Source of the DNA: Mytilus galloprovincialis
Lineage: Eukaryota; Mollusca; Bivalvia; Mytilida; Mytilidae
DNA length: 64,000 nt
Assembly: GCF_965363235.1 (NCBI RefSeq)
Contig: NC_134846.1
Span: 29,088,218 to 29,152,217, forward strand
Direction: 5' to 3'
This document shows, piece by piece, positions 14,501 to 24,085 of this stretch. The position numbers and the translations under genes are program-made. The notes beneath the pieces were generated by a model. That model searched no databases and was not told where the DNA came from. It saw only the letters and a program-made list of their open reading frames with translations. Each line of letters begins with the position of its first letter. Within the stretch, counting starts at the first letter, position 1.

Positions 14501-17500
14501 AGAAAAACGACAAAAAAGGAGTCCGGATATGATTCCGTCATCAGACTGACTTTTAGTCATAGATAAGACTTCCGGTTTGAAACATGCACAAACACAACCA
14601 ATCGTATGATAGATAACAAAAAATGAAAATAAATAAGCCAATCAAATCGTTCTCCATATCATGGTGTTTAGATCGCAAGAACCACAACTGTTATACCTCC
14701 TTATAGAGGACAATTATTTTTCGCGTTTATCTACATGTAAACTACGATTATACTACTTTAATATAGAGACTCTCTGTATTCTGTCTACTGTTTTCTTTCA
14801 ATTGTTTACTATTTAAGGGGTCATACCAGTTGCATATATATTAAAATAAGTAAAACATGTGACACATCTTAAAAAAAAACTATCGTATGATAGATAACAA
14901 AAATGAAAAATAAATAAGCCATTCAGAGCGTTCTCCATATCATGGTGTTTAGATAGCAAAAATAACAACTATTATACCTCCTTAGAGAGCACAATTATAT
15001 ATTTTTTGCGTTTCATTTCATGGTGTAAAGATCGCAAGAACGACAACAATTATACCACCTTAGAGAGGACAACTATTGTTCGCGTTTATCTACATGTAAA
15101 CTACGATTATACTACTTTAATATATAGAGACTCTCTGTATTCTGTCAGGAACTTTCTATGTTAGTATAGAAAGTCCCTGATTCTGTCTACTGTTTTCTTT
15201 TAAATGTTTACTATTTAAGGGGTCATACCACTTGCATATATATTAAAATAAGTAAAACATGCTCAACTTCATCTAAAACTACCTCGACCAAAAACTTTAA
15301 CTTGAAGCGGGACAGACGGACGACCGAACGAACGAACGCGCGGATGCACAGACTAATTGGGGCATAACAAGTTATTGTTGAAAGTGAAAATAGTGATTTG
15401 GCAAAAATGAAAGTAAAGTAGAGATTAGAGGGAAGCAGTAGCTTATTCGTCGCGTCGGGATCGGGTGTTTTGAAGCTCGGGATTTGGGGATTGATCCTTA
15501 CGGGATCCGGGGATATATTTTTCGATTTCGGGATTTTGGGATATGAATTTCTTTAAATTCTGCATCTCGGGATATCGGGATCAGGACCCCTCCGACCACC
15601 CCTGAAATTAGCCTTAGTCGGTCTTAGTCATTTAAACAAGATTCATATCCTACCATTGGCATGTTAGTAAGGCTCTCAAAAGAAATAACACTGATGGATT
15701 GTCCTTGAAGCATATTTTATTAGACTTATAATGTTCTATATATAACCAGTTACATTTATTTGATGTTTGAAACGGTGCAAATTTTTAATTTGATTTGACT
15801 TTAAAATTTACCAAAAGAAGCATTGTAGCAAAATAGAAGAATTATTGTGGTCTGAGGCCAGAAACACGAAAATAATTGAATTTAACAGAAAGGAAACAAA
15901 TATTGGACTTTGGAAAAAGGTAGAGGGCTTTTGATACCTTTTATGAAATTCTCCATACATAATATCTTTTACAAAAAATCGTCCTACAATAGTTCACAAG
16001 CTGTATGTGCCCGCGATTTCGCGGGTGTGTTCTAGTTGTTATTTACAACATAAGAAGATATAATAGAAGCATGACCTTCAAAATCTGCTGCTATACATTG
16101 AACATCACGCACATAACTTACATAATCGGAAATTAGAAAACATGAACAATGAGCTAGCTGCATGGAAGCTGATACAATCACATATCAAATTTCAATTATT
16201 CCAAGAGGAATTTATTCCGATGCAAAGTTAATTAGATTTTAAAGACGGAACATTAATGTAAAACTCATTTGATTAGTTGCTTGTTATGTTTGAACTTATG
16301 ATTTTGTTATTTCATATAAAGGGACTTTCCCTTGAATGCGTTGTTTTTTTTTCTCATTTTACTTCTGATCAATGAGCACGTGGTATAAGAGTATAAAGAA
16401 CAAGTTCTATTCGCTTTTGTATTACTCTTCAAATATTTAAACTAAAAGAAACATATTAAAGAAGTTCACAGTGGCGTAGCTGGGTCATTTTTACGTGTAC
16501 GCCCGAACCTTGATGAGGGATATGAGGGGTGCCAACCGCTCAATGTCAAAGCACCTGTTGGTAGTGGTTTCGAAAGGCACAAAACCCCTGAAAGCTATCG
16601 AGAATGAGATACCATAATTATTCCTGTCAGTAAAAAATCATTGATAACAACATACTTTTGAATCTAAATGATTTTTTTTTTTTTTTTTTTTGGTTAAATT
16701 TTGTAATATGTTAACTTATTCATGATGTTAAACTGGAAGCTAGCCAAATGGTCGCTGGTTTTAGAGAAAACGTCCAAACCAATATTACTTTTAAATAGTT
16801 TAAAGGGAAACTTCGCAAAAAAATCAAAAATTTATATTATGTTCATTCTGTATAAAAATGTTCAAATTCATGAATATTAAAGCTTTATTCTGCTAGATAA
16901 GAAATCACCATCGATTTTAAATTTAGAGTATCAATTCTGTCCGGTCGGCCATTTTGTTACCTTTTCCGATTTGCACCCAAGATATGTCTAAGGACCAAAA
17001 CCACAGTAACCCGATGTAGTCGTAATTGCGTGTCGATATCTTGTCGATCGTACGGTTGTTTTATCCGACTAGTTAACTATAACTAAGTTGATACGGAAAA
17101 TTTTCTTATCTTTTTTCTTTAATAACCATGATCTGTTATTTTTAACAATAATGATAATATTGGAATTGGTTAAAAAGTAAAAAATTCAAATCATAAACAA
17201 GTGTTCCGTGAAACTTGAATTGTTTTCGGAAATCTAATTAGTTCATAATTCTTTTATGTAATAAACTTTATTCAAATAAATTAGGATCTTCGCTCCACTG
17301 AATACCTGCATGGCTAAAGGTATTACTCCCAAAGGTATTGCAGGGGGTGTGACACGTCCAGGTATTAAGCGATTTCCTGTCGAGCTTGCCAATTCATGCA
17401 TCGTTTCACTTCTTAGGGTATTGGTCAGTGTACACGGCCGATAACTTATAACTTTCCATTTTGAACTATTAGGTGTATATTATGCATCTCTATCTTGCGT

Positions 17501-20500
17501 GTCCGAAAGTGATATTATATACTAGTCATTACTAACCTCGTACGCTTGTTTGTGAATAACATTTCTGATGTAAAGAAAATTATTTATAAAAATATAGATA
17601 ATACCTAAAAATAAACTACAGATTTGATGAAATAAAAATCTATATACATATTTTTTGTCAATGGTGAAGGACAGATCGGACCATACCAGAAATTTTGATT
17701 TAAAAAAATGTACGCACTTGTCGACCATTCGTATATACGGCAGGATAAAAAGTAATGGAACTATAGCGAAAATTCAAATATATACATGTATACATTGTAC
17801 ATAAGAAAGAAACATGCATTTTGTGTAAATTGGGGTAAAAGTTTTGTTAGTAGACTAGTATGTAATCATCAAATGTCGAAAGACTATTGTATACCAAAAG
17901 AAGAAGAAGAGATTTAAATACTGGTCGATATATAACTTTCTTTGGCTCATCGAAGTTATGGACATTTATATATATCAATTAGATTGTTCTCGAATAAAGG
18001 AAGAAATTCGTCATCATCACAATAGTTCCGGCATGCATGTTATATGTACGCAACTGGACGTACACTAATAATCCCTAAGGGATGTGAATATTTTCCAGGA
18101 AAACTATAGAGTATTAAAGTTTCAAATCAATTTCGGGATTTATTTTCTTTCTTGATATTCAATGACAGCAATTTAAAGAACAAACTGCTTGTCCGCTTTA
18201 TGGGTATTCTTGCCAGTTGAAACAGATTTATAACATTTAACAATAGGGAAAGATGACATTAAATTCGTTCTGGTTTTTTTTATACATTGTTGGTCAAATA
18301 GCAAAAGTATTATATATAGTTGGGTCCGATATAGTTACGGTGTGAGACGAAGACTATTTTGTTAAGGACATTCCCGATTATGTATAAATTTTGATGATGT
18401 TTTTCACACTTGAAAAGCATATATGTTCGTAAATTTGGATTCCATTCCAAAAAGATTCTTGAATTTTCTGTCAATTTTTTAAAAAATTTATCAAATATCT
18501 GAAGTATTCGTGCGTTGTGAGATTTGAAATATTTTGATGAAAACATTAATTCCTAAATAGGTAATTAAAGATAACGTTGGATGGACTAAATTATATAATT
18601 GCAATTGTTAATGATCTGTTTGAAATATTTAAGGCCGATCCTAATCTAAGATAGTACAATTTTTAGTTCATACACTCGTGATTAGAAGGCTATTTTTATT
18701 TATGAATTTATACTTCAATTAAAATAATTAAGTATTTTATCGTTACTGAATTAATCAAAAGTCATAATTCATTTAAAAGTGATCTTATCATGCTTATGCA
18801 AAATATAAAAATATACAACAGCTATTCAGTTATTGTGCGACCTTATTATTCCCGTTAATTACTATTTTTTTTTTTTACATTTCTGCAGGGACGTCTTTAT
18901 AAGTCCTTGATTTCTGTGTCTAAAACTTTGACTGACTCCCGTTTTCAATTCATACGAAATGTTGTTCACACCTTCAAGCCAGTAAACCATGACGCCTAGA
19001 TTTCACTGAATGAGGATCAAAGGATTATAGTTACATAATGCTAATCCTTTAATTACCTTGAGTTAACCGACGCACTCAACATTCTTTAGGTGTCACAAAA
19101 CAATACACATATTATTTCCACCGTACAAGCAAGTGAAAATGTTTGCTGGAATGAAGCAAAAAGGTCAGAATACAAACGTGTATTTTCATTACACTATTGA
19201 TCATGTCAATTTCATATCTTTGTTTAAAGTATTTGTAGAAAAAAATCATAAAAATGTTCTATTGTATGAATTAATTTTATTATTAAAATTCGTTTTAAAA
19301 TATCCACACGATCTAATTTTAAAAGTTGCATGGCTATCACTTATTTTTCGTTGGTTAATAGCTACACCAAAAGTCGTCGATGCGCTTTAAATCGCGTTAT
19401 TAGATGGTTAACGAACAAGACTTAAATGAGATATTTTCACTCCCGGCATGCATCAAAGACTTAAACTACGTCACATAAGTCAGGAAGTTTCAAGAAATAA
19501 AATTAATAATTCCCAATTTTCTCCTTTATTTGATTTCATATCAAAATAAAACTTGGTGAATATGTTTTTTTATGGTATTATGAACATAATAAGATGAAAA
19601 GTGAAAAATCGCGAATTATCCCTTTAAAGGGTGCCGTGAGTGAGCATACAATCAACAAAAGCAGATTTTTATGAACACGGAAAAAAAATATTTCTAAGAG
19701 ATGCAATATAAAAAAAATAGACATTTCTATCAAAAAGTCTATGACTACTGATATAGAACACCACCAATTCAGTAAATTGACTGTAAAAAACAATAAATAC
19801 AAAATAAGTATTTCGGGTAAAAACTGGAGTCTAATTCTTTTCTTCTGAATACAGAGAAAAGTATACATTTTACTAGCAAAATATATATCGATCTTTTACA
19901 TTTCTAGATGGCTTTTTGAAACATTTGGATGCCAGGCGTATGGAGTGGAATCCTACACGGCTGGGTATGCTGCGTTGGGATTTGTTATCGCCCTTTGTAT
20001 CGAGAGATACTGTTCTGTGCGTTACACAGAATTTTGTAAGTATATTTATGAATACGACCTATAACGTATATCATTATTTGTTAGACAATAAAAAATGGCA
20101 ATGTGGATGTGATTGCTTATGAAACAACTCTCCACCAGTGACCAAATGACGTAGAAGATAAAATAACATGCATCTCAAGGCCACAGTACGGCCTTTAACA
20201 ATGAGCAAAACCCATAAAGCAAAAACAATCAACAAAATGCCCCTAAGTGATTCAGAAAAAAATCCAAAAAAGGAAACCAACGGTCTGATTAATGCAAAAC
20301 AATAAACGAAAAACAAATACAGATTATACAGCAACAAACGACAACCACTGCATTACAGACTCCTGACTTAGGGACAATCTTAATTTGATATGTGTTTGGG
20401 GTCAAGCAACAATTATTACATATTCATCATTTTTTTCTCTGCAGATGATTCGTCTTCAACAATGACATGGTGGATGATGGCCCTCGTTGTCTGGATTACA

Positions 20501-22395
20501 TCACTACTATGGGCTCTATTCCCGTTATTTGGATGGAGTTCGTAAGTTTATGTACACAATAGTTACTATATGCATGTAAGTTAAGGTTATAACAGTTTAT
20601 GTTTGAAGATATGCATATCAATTGGTGAATTGGTGATCACAATTAAATTAAGATATGGCGAAACATCATACTATCATTTCGATTTAAACGCAACGAAAAA
20701 CATCGTTTTCATGGATCTTAATCTACTGTTGCGGATATGCTTGTATCACCAACGCCCATATATATAATGATTGTCGGACTAAGACAGCCTTTAAGAGTAC
20801 TCGGGGAGGCTACATACGATATCTAAAATTAAGCAAGAATGTGATTATAGAACCATATACTGCAAATTTAGACTTTTTTTTCGATAATTGAGAACAACCA
20901 ATCCTGGAGACTATACTTTTTTTTAAATTAAAAATGCAGCTTATTTTCGTTAAAGTTATTATTTTTAAAAACTTTTAAAATGACTAAATTTTTCCAACAA
21001 ATTTTCAAATATTTTTTTTACAGTTATGCCCCTGAAGCATCTGGAGTAGCATGCGGACTAAACTGGCTACAAAAAGATACCAGTCACTTGACCTATGGTT
21101 TGTGTATTTGTCTTGGAAGTCTGTTCTGGTACGTTGTCGCAGCAGTCTGTATATCTGGAACCAAACAAGAGAAGCCAATCGTTGTTACTCGTGGACAGGA
21201 GTATGAATGGCTGAACAATCATCAGTTACGTTGGGTATGTATTTAATTTATGGATTACAATAATTAAAATTGGGAAAATTGTTTAACCACAAAGCTAAGT
21301 TTACTCGCGGCATGTGGCCATTGCTACATTAGGATTTAAGATTGATAATTTTAGGAGGCTCAAACTATTGAAGAAGAAAACCCAACAGTTTCAGTTCCAA
21401 TTAGACGTTGTGTGGAAACGTGGAAACGATATTTATATTTAATTGCAATAAGTAATCAGGCAAAGAACAGATTTCTCGCTGATCTGTGACAAACAAATTT
21501 TGAACTCAAAAAACATCGTTGGAGACCCCTAATTTGATTTCAAGAATTTCTCAAGAATCAATACCTACAATAACCCAATAACAGTGTTGTTTTACTGATA
21601 AACAAGCCATTTATTATTTTCTATTCGATTAGCCAAATCCAGGACATTTGTAGAGAATCTGAGAATTGGTAAAAGTATTGCTAAAAAAATGTTTTATCAT
21701 TAGATCTAAAAAAAAAAATATAGAATTTCCCTGGAAACTGGTTTAATATGATCTAATATATATTCGTTAATATACCTGTATGTGTTTCCTTCACGCCACT
21801 ACGATCTATATTTCTCCTTATTGATTATTTTTATCGACTGAAACGTTTGTGTTAGCTGTTTTAGTACCATCACGTCCAAGGAGATAACCCGAGTCCCGAG
21901 ACATAACTAATGACACCCCCTTCCCCCGGCCAAAACCCACTCCCCCACATGCACACACAAATGGCGGGATTTCGTCAGTAGATCTCCGGTATTGTCCCAA
22001 AACATACACATCTGTTATGAAATGGTTTATTCAAATATATATAATCACTATAAACCCTGAGTTTGACTAGATAGTTAGAAATCAATGCTCTCCGTGTGCT
22101 AAAAAAAATAGGTATCAGACATCAAAATAGACCGAATGTTTTTGTTGTTTTGTTTCAGATTTGCATTGGATTTCTTGTCTTCGTAATAATTGGATGGGGT
22201 CCATATGGAATGTTCATGTGCTGGTCAATGATAACTGATTCCACTGAAGTATCTAGTTTGGCTGCGTCACTTCCGCCATTATTCGCCAAAGGATGTACTG
22301 CTCTTTACCCTATTGGCTACTTGCTGTCAAGCGAGAAGATCAGAGACGGTGTGCTTGGGGGATACTTAGATGAACCCGCAAAGAAAGAGAAATAA
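5480..22395 (+). CDS. RGR: RGR/retinochrome-type opsin, complete six-exon gene (304 aa)
   Basis: Joining 5480-5561, 10511-10670, 19908-20035, 20445-20541, 21024-21234 and 22159-22395 gives one open frame of 305 codons with GT-AG introns. The product is a seven-helix membrane receptor of the opsin family. Visible landmarks: helix-1 Asn35, helix-3 Cys89 paired with loop-2 Cys166, ERY at 113-115, Glu160 at the rhodopsin E181 position, GWGPY in helix 6 (Trp239) and retinal Schiff-base Lys270 in helix 7. Spacings match rhodopsin: Asn35 to residue 63 is 28, Cys89 to Arg114 is 25, Arg114 to Glu160 is 46, Trp239 to Lys270 is 31. Tyr92 replaces the E113 counterion. GCQAYG, GWGPY and a short charged tail point to the RGR/retinochrome group, whose members bind all-trans-retinal and act as photoisomerases. 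Orthology to RGR versus molluscan retinochrome needs a tree. Confidence 0.9.
7091..8233 (-). mobile_element. Helitron-like non-autonomous element (minus strand)
   Basis: Read on the minus strand it begins TCTATAATACTAAAATTACG and ends with a GC-rich hairpin (ACCCGCGATATACGGGT) followed by GTGTTCTAG, next to a T. This is the Helitron layout: 5' TC, 3' hairpin, CTAR end, inserted between A and T. The ends resemble those of the elements at 14334-16035 and 46717-47399. No Rep/helicase coding capacity is present. The interior holds a tandem duplication of about 386 bp. Confidence 0.75.
7438..8212. repeat. Two tandem 386-bp units inside the Helitron
   Basis: The text starting GTATTGTTATCTTAGAAAGT recurs, and identical open-frame starts at 7633 and 8019 give a period of 386. 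A partial, more diverged third unit lies upstream at about 7140-7437. The short reading frames across the units are repeat shadows. Confidence 0.75.
8815..8925. repeat. Bivalve-type interspersed repeat fragment
   Basis: This short block contains GACAGACGCGCGTTTCGTC and ACTCATCAGTGACGCTCG. I recognise this text as a frequent mussel repeat, probably the 3' end of a retroelement. It has no coding capacity. Confidence 0.45.
10511..10670 (+). CDS. Opsin exon 2 (helices 1-2)
   Basis: The exon lies between a TTATTTTCAG acceptor and a GTAAGT donor, entering in phase 1 and leaving in phase 2. It encodes the end of helix 1 (GVLSNCLVMNVFIR, Asn35 at position 1.50) and helix 2 (HINLCFSNVLVCLGFPF). The Asn at residue 63 sits where most opsins and other class A receptors have Asp2.50. 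It ends in SSFRG plus two bases of Lys81, which exon 3 completes. Only one copy of this exon is present in the window. Confidence 0.88.
11152..12495. mobile_element. TIR element with 3-bp TAA target duplication
   Basis: The ends are inverted repeats of about 26 bases with one mismatch, starting GCCTCGGTCACACCTTA. TAA flanks both sides (11149-11151 and 12496-12498). Unit B has the matching site without the element near 26220-26235. The interior is dense in short inverted motifs of the AACGGAC / GTCCGTT type and encodes no transposase. A 3-bp TWA duplication fits PIF/Harbinger-type transposition, which is inference. It also contains a copy of nearby minisatellite DNA (12143-12447). Confidence 0.8.
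12143..12447 (+). repeat. Captured minisatellite segment inside the TIR element
   Basis: This segment matches 13985-14250, and the equivalent in unit B (27600-27890), in the same orientation. It carries several 36-bp units (CAGGTGCGCGTCAAGTG core) followed by the same unique text up to the run AGTTTTGATACTTTTTAA. It therefore appears to be host-locus sequence picked up by the element. Confidence 0.7.
13465..14085. repeat. Minisatellite of about 36-38 bp units, unit A
   Basis: The repeat core is TCTTCAACAGGTGCGC followed by a TTTCTTGAATAA-type segment. Early units vary in length and sequence, while the last few are regular 36-mers. Because 36 is a multiple of three, long open frames appear on both strands (CFLNSLQQVRVK-like and HLLKTIQETLDA-like); these are not genes. 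Confidence 0.85.
14334..16035 (+). mobile_element. Helitron, non-autonomous, 1.7 kb, with empty site
   Basis: It starts with a TCTA microsatellite leading into ACTATTAAACGAGAAGACC and ends with the hairpin CCCGCGATTTCGCGGG (16010-16025) plus TGTGTTCTAG, followed by T. Unit B shows the unoccupied site, with the flanks joined as CTTA-TTGTT, so insertion was between A and T without target duplication, as Helitrons do. The interior has two similar sub-blocks (about 14602-14855 and 14880-15250) and no Rep/helicase gene. Confidence 0.85.
15145..15179. mobile_element. 35-bp micro-foldback insertion with 6-bp direct repeats
   Basis: The second sub-block of the Helitron has 35 extra bases relative to the first. 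They form a near-perfect hairpin (arms AGGAACTTTCTAT and ATAGAAAGTCCCT). ATTCTG flanks both sides (15139-15144 and 15180-15185) and occurs once at the equivalent point in the first sub-block. Confidence 0.65.
19133..19390 (+). other. Unassigned 85-codon open frame in opsin intron 2
   Basis: The predicted product starts MKMFAGMKQKG and ends in a hydrophobic stretch with VAWLSLIFRWL and TPKVVDAL. I do not recognise it. It lies in the block absent from unit B and is followed by a stop and CpG-containing text unlike the neighbouring AT-rich DNA. It may be a fragment of a transposon-encoded protein or a chance frame; no splice signals support it as an opsin exon. Confidence 0.2.
19908..20035 (+). 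CDS. Opsin exon 3 (loop 1, helix 3, ERY)
   Basis: Between a TTTCTAG acceptor and a GTAAGT donor the exon encodes WLFETFGCQAYG, then helix 3 ending ALCIERYCSVRY. Cys89 is the disulphide partner at rhodopsin position 110, Tyr92 is at position 113 and Arg114 is the DRY arginine. The exon leaves in phase 1; the next exon completes Tyr124. The near-identical exon at 28748-28875 has Lys in place of Arg114. Confidence 0.92.
20090..20400. repeat. Interspersed repeat family R2 in opsin intron 3
   Basis: This block runs from GAAACAACTCTCCACCAGTG through AACAATGAGCAAAACCC to CACTGCATTACAGACTCC. It recurs at the same position in unit B (about 28935-29215) and inverted at about 24235-24530. It is a frequent mussel-type repeat by my recollection and existed in the intron before the duplication. 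Confidence 0.7.
20445..20541 (+). CDS. Opsin exon 4 (helix 4)
   Basis: The exon follows a TCTCTGCAG acceptor and ends at GTAAGT. It encodes YDSSSTMTWWMMALVV and then helix 4 to LFPLFGWS, with the conserved Trp and PLxGW motif that closes helix 4 in opsins. Three copies of this exon exist in the window: this one, an intact one at 29494-29590 and a decayed inverted one at 24086-24182. Confidence 0.92.
21024..21234 (+). CDS. Opsin exon 5 (extracellular loop 2, helix 5, loop 3)
   Basis: The 211-base exon completes Ser156 and ends in phase 0 at a GTATGT donor. It encodes YAPEASGVACGLNW, in which Glu160 aligns with the ancestral counterion E181 and Cys166 with C187, then helix 5 (GLCICLGSLFWYVVAAVC) and a short polar loop 3. 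The downstream copy has Arg for Gly167 and Ser-His for Asn-Asn in loop 3. Confidence 0.92.
22159..22395 (+). CDS. Opsin exon 6 (helices 6-7, C-terminus)
   Basis: After a TTTGTTTCAG acceptor the exon encodes helix 6 with GWGPYGMF, helix 7 with LPPLFAKGCTALYPIGY (Schiff-base Lys270), and a short tail ending DEPAKKEK before TAA. The usual NPxxY motif reads YPIGY. No long signalling tail is present, in line with a photoisomerase-type opsin. Confidence 0.93.
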   Translation: MCIGFLVFVIIGWGPYGMFMCWSMITDSTEVSSLAASLPPLFAKGCTALYPIGYLLSSEKIRDGVLGGYLDEPAKKEK

Positions 22396-22790
22396 TGACT
22401 GAAATGTTACGAGGTTCCAACACGGTCAATTTAAGATCGCAAGATAGAAATTCCCCGTTCTAATTTTGTATTTTTTCAATTCTAAAATTACAAAGAGGCT
22501 GTAAAAAAGTTGAAATTATCTTTAACGTATAAAACACTTTCAGGAAAATTATATATTCGTTTGATCGTTTTGGAACCTTAAGTTATTCTAGTTGTCTGAT
22601 TTGTTCATTGACTATATTGTTTTGCAACGAATTATATATTATCGTGTAAATGTATAGAATGCATAATTGTAATTGTGGCTTTTTGATGGAACGATGTACA
22701 TTATACTGTTTGTTACTCATCAAGGAAAGTGCTAATTGTATAGATGAAGCTCTAGATGAAAAAGAAATAAAATATTATAGAGCAGAGAGT
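22396..22790 (+). other. Opsin 3' UTR with polyadenylation signal
   Basis: AATAAA lies at 22766-22771, about 370 bases after the stop, with cleavage expected near 22790. The region is conserved with 31534-31945 in unit B, including the AATAAA (31923-31928) and the following TAGAGCAGAGAGTTTT. Open frames inside it are not supported as genes. Confidence 0.65.
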
Positions 22791-23159
22791 TTTATTTTTT
22801 TCTTTATAAAACTAAGCTTGAAACAATTTGTAACATGCACTCAATGGTCATGGAAGGAAACTCAATGAAGGACACACAGTTGTAAAGACATTTCAAACTG
22901 CAACAGAACAAAAAAACTTCAATGACATTTTTTTGTTTGTTTGTTGGATTTTGATATTGCTATTGGACAAAGACAACAATGAACAATTCAGAGATAAATA
23001 AAAAATAAATCAATAAAAAAAATGATACTATAGCATAACTTGTGCAGTTATTTTAGAATGCGATGGAATCCCGACGGCCTTATTTATATATAAAAAGGGC
23101 TAAACAAAAACAAAATTATTTTGAATAATGAGCACGATGTGAATCAGTAACCATATTAG

Positions 23160-23858
23160 CTTAGTAGAAGAGGGGGGAAAGATACCAGAGGGACAGTCAA
23201 ACTCATAAATAAAAAATTAACCGACAACGCCATAGCTAAAAAATAAAAGAAAAACAGACAAACAACAGTACAAAAGACACAAAATAGAAAACTAAAGACT
23301 AAGCAACGCGAACCCCACCAAAAACTGGGAGTGATCTCAGTTGTTCCGGAAGGGTAAGCAGATCCTGCTCCACATGTGGCACCCGTCGTGTTGCTCATGT
23401 AAATACAAACCTAGTTAATAGTATAATTCGGTAGGTCATGTTCATTGTGAAAAGGGAAGTGAATTGTAGTTACGACATAAAGAACATATCCGATATCATC
23501 TGTGAAACTGTTATTCCATAACGGTCAACCAACTCGTGATGGCGTCCGTAAAATTTACGAAGGTATAATTTCAACTTCACCATTTGGAACTCTTGGGTTA
23601 ATAGCTTCCTTGTGAGCCTCAATCCTATATCGAGGAAATCATGATAGGAAATACAAGCCCGGGAATATAGTATATGTACCCCGTATGCAGGTACTGCTGG
23701 AATGTTGCTATATTGAAAAGGAAAGTTCACAATTGGGAAGCTGAAATCATCTCTTTTGTCGTTTATTTTTGTTATCAACCTACCCTCACTGTCAATTTCT
23801 ATATGTAAGTCAAGATATGAAGCAGACTTAGCTATATCTATTGTATCCTTTATCTCTA
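23160..23858 (-). mobile_element. 5'-truncated retroelement with reverse transcriptase C-terminal fragment
   Basis: On the minus strand 23858-23470 reads as a reverse-transcriptase-type C-terminus: SYLDLHIEID, then KINDKRDDFSFPIVNFPF, PAYGVHILYSRACISY and KFYGRHHELVDRYG. I recognise these motifs from animal retrotransposon polyproteins. Downstream on the same strand (23400-23160) lies a frequent mussel-type repeat that is probably the element's 3' end. The frame is broken upstream at the hairpin and the catalytic part is missing. The retrotransposon class is not assigned. Confidence 0.65.
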
Positions 23859-23860
23859 GT

Positions 23861-23928
23861 TCGATGGGACAGATGCGTCCAAATTTATTTTGTTCAACAT
23901 TTTAATTTGGACGCATCTGTCCCATCGA
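23861..23928. repeat. 25-bp perfect inverted repeat with 18-bp loop
   Basis: The arms 23861-23885 and 23904-23928 are exact reverse complements, starting TCGATGGGACAGATGCGTCC. The left arm belongs to the retroelement fragment, so the hairpin marks a point where the element sequence turns back on itself. Confidence 0.85.
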
Positions 23929-24085
23929 ATAGGACAGGATCTAAAGGATATTTTATGTGAAATATTACATTTAATCATTTATAATCATGGACTATCATTG
24001 GATAGGGAATTTGTTTATTAACTTCCAAAGACTATTCTATAAATAATTGGAAAATGCTTTTCAAATTTGAGAATAATTGACCATT

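Larger units (their letters stand above)
10671..19907 (+). other. Opsin intron 2
   Basis: This 9.2-kb intron is built almost entirely from mobile and tandem DNA: a mussel-type repeat (about 10860-11100), a TIR element (11152-12495), a 36-bp minisatellite (13465-14085), a Helitron (14334-16035), and about 3.4 kb (16455-19790) missing from the downstream opsin module. The last part begins at a possible hAT-like end (CAGTGGCGTAGCTGGG, 16469), but no matching opposite end was found. No further exons were recognised. Confidence 0.7.
10830..23120 (+). repeat. Segmental duplication, unit A (opsin exons 3-6 and surroundings)
   Basis: Unit A aligns in the same order and orientation with unit B (about 25780-32810). 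Shared anchors include the text before the minisatellite, the minisatellite, 14100-14333, 16036-16455, exons 3-6 with their introns, the 3' UTR and the flank up to about 23120. A is longer mainly because it carries a TIR element, a Helitron and the 16455-19790 block. The left boundary is blurred by a common repeat. Confidence 0.85.

Noticed and set aside
18890..19000. A strong-looking TTTCTGCAG acceptor near 18888 as a possible missing opsin exon
   Set aside because: The required reading phase meets a stop after a few codons, and exon 2 was found with full helix 1-2 content at 10511-10670.
23156..23398. An 80-codon minus-strand frame with hydrophobic stretches
   Set aside because: It coincides with a frequent mussel-type repeat at the 3' end of a retroelement fragment; the second copy at 25283-25570 does not keep the frame.
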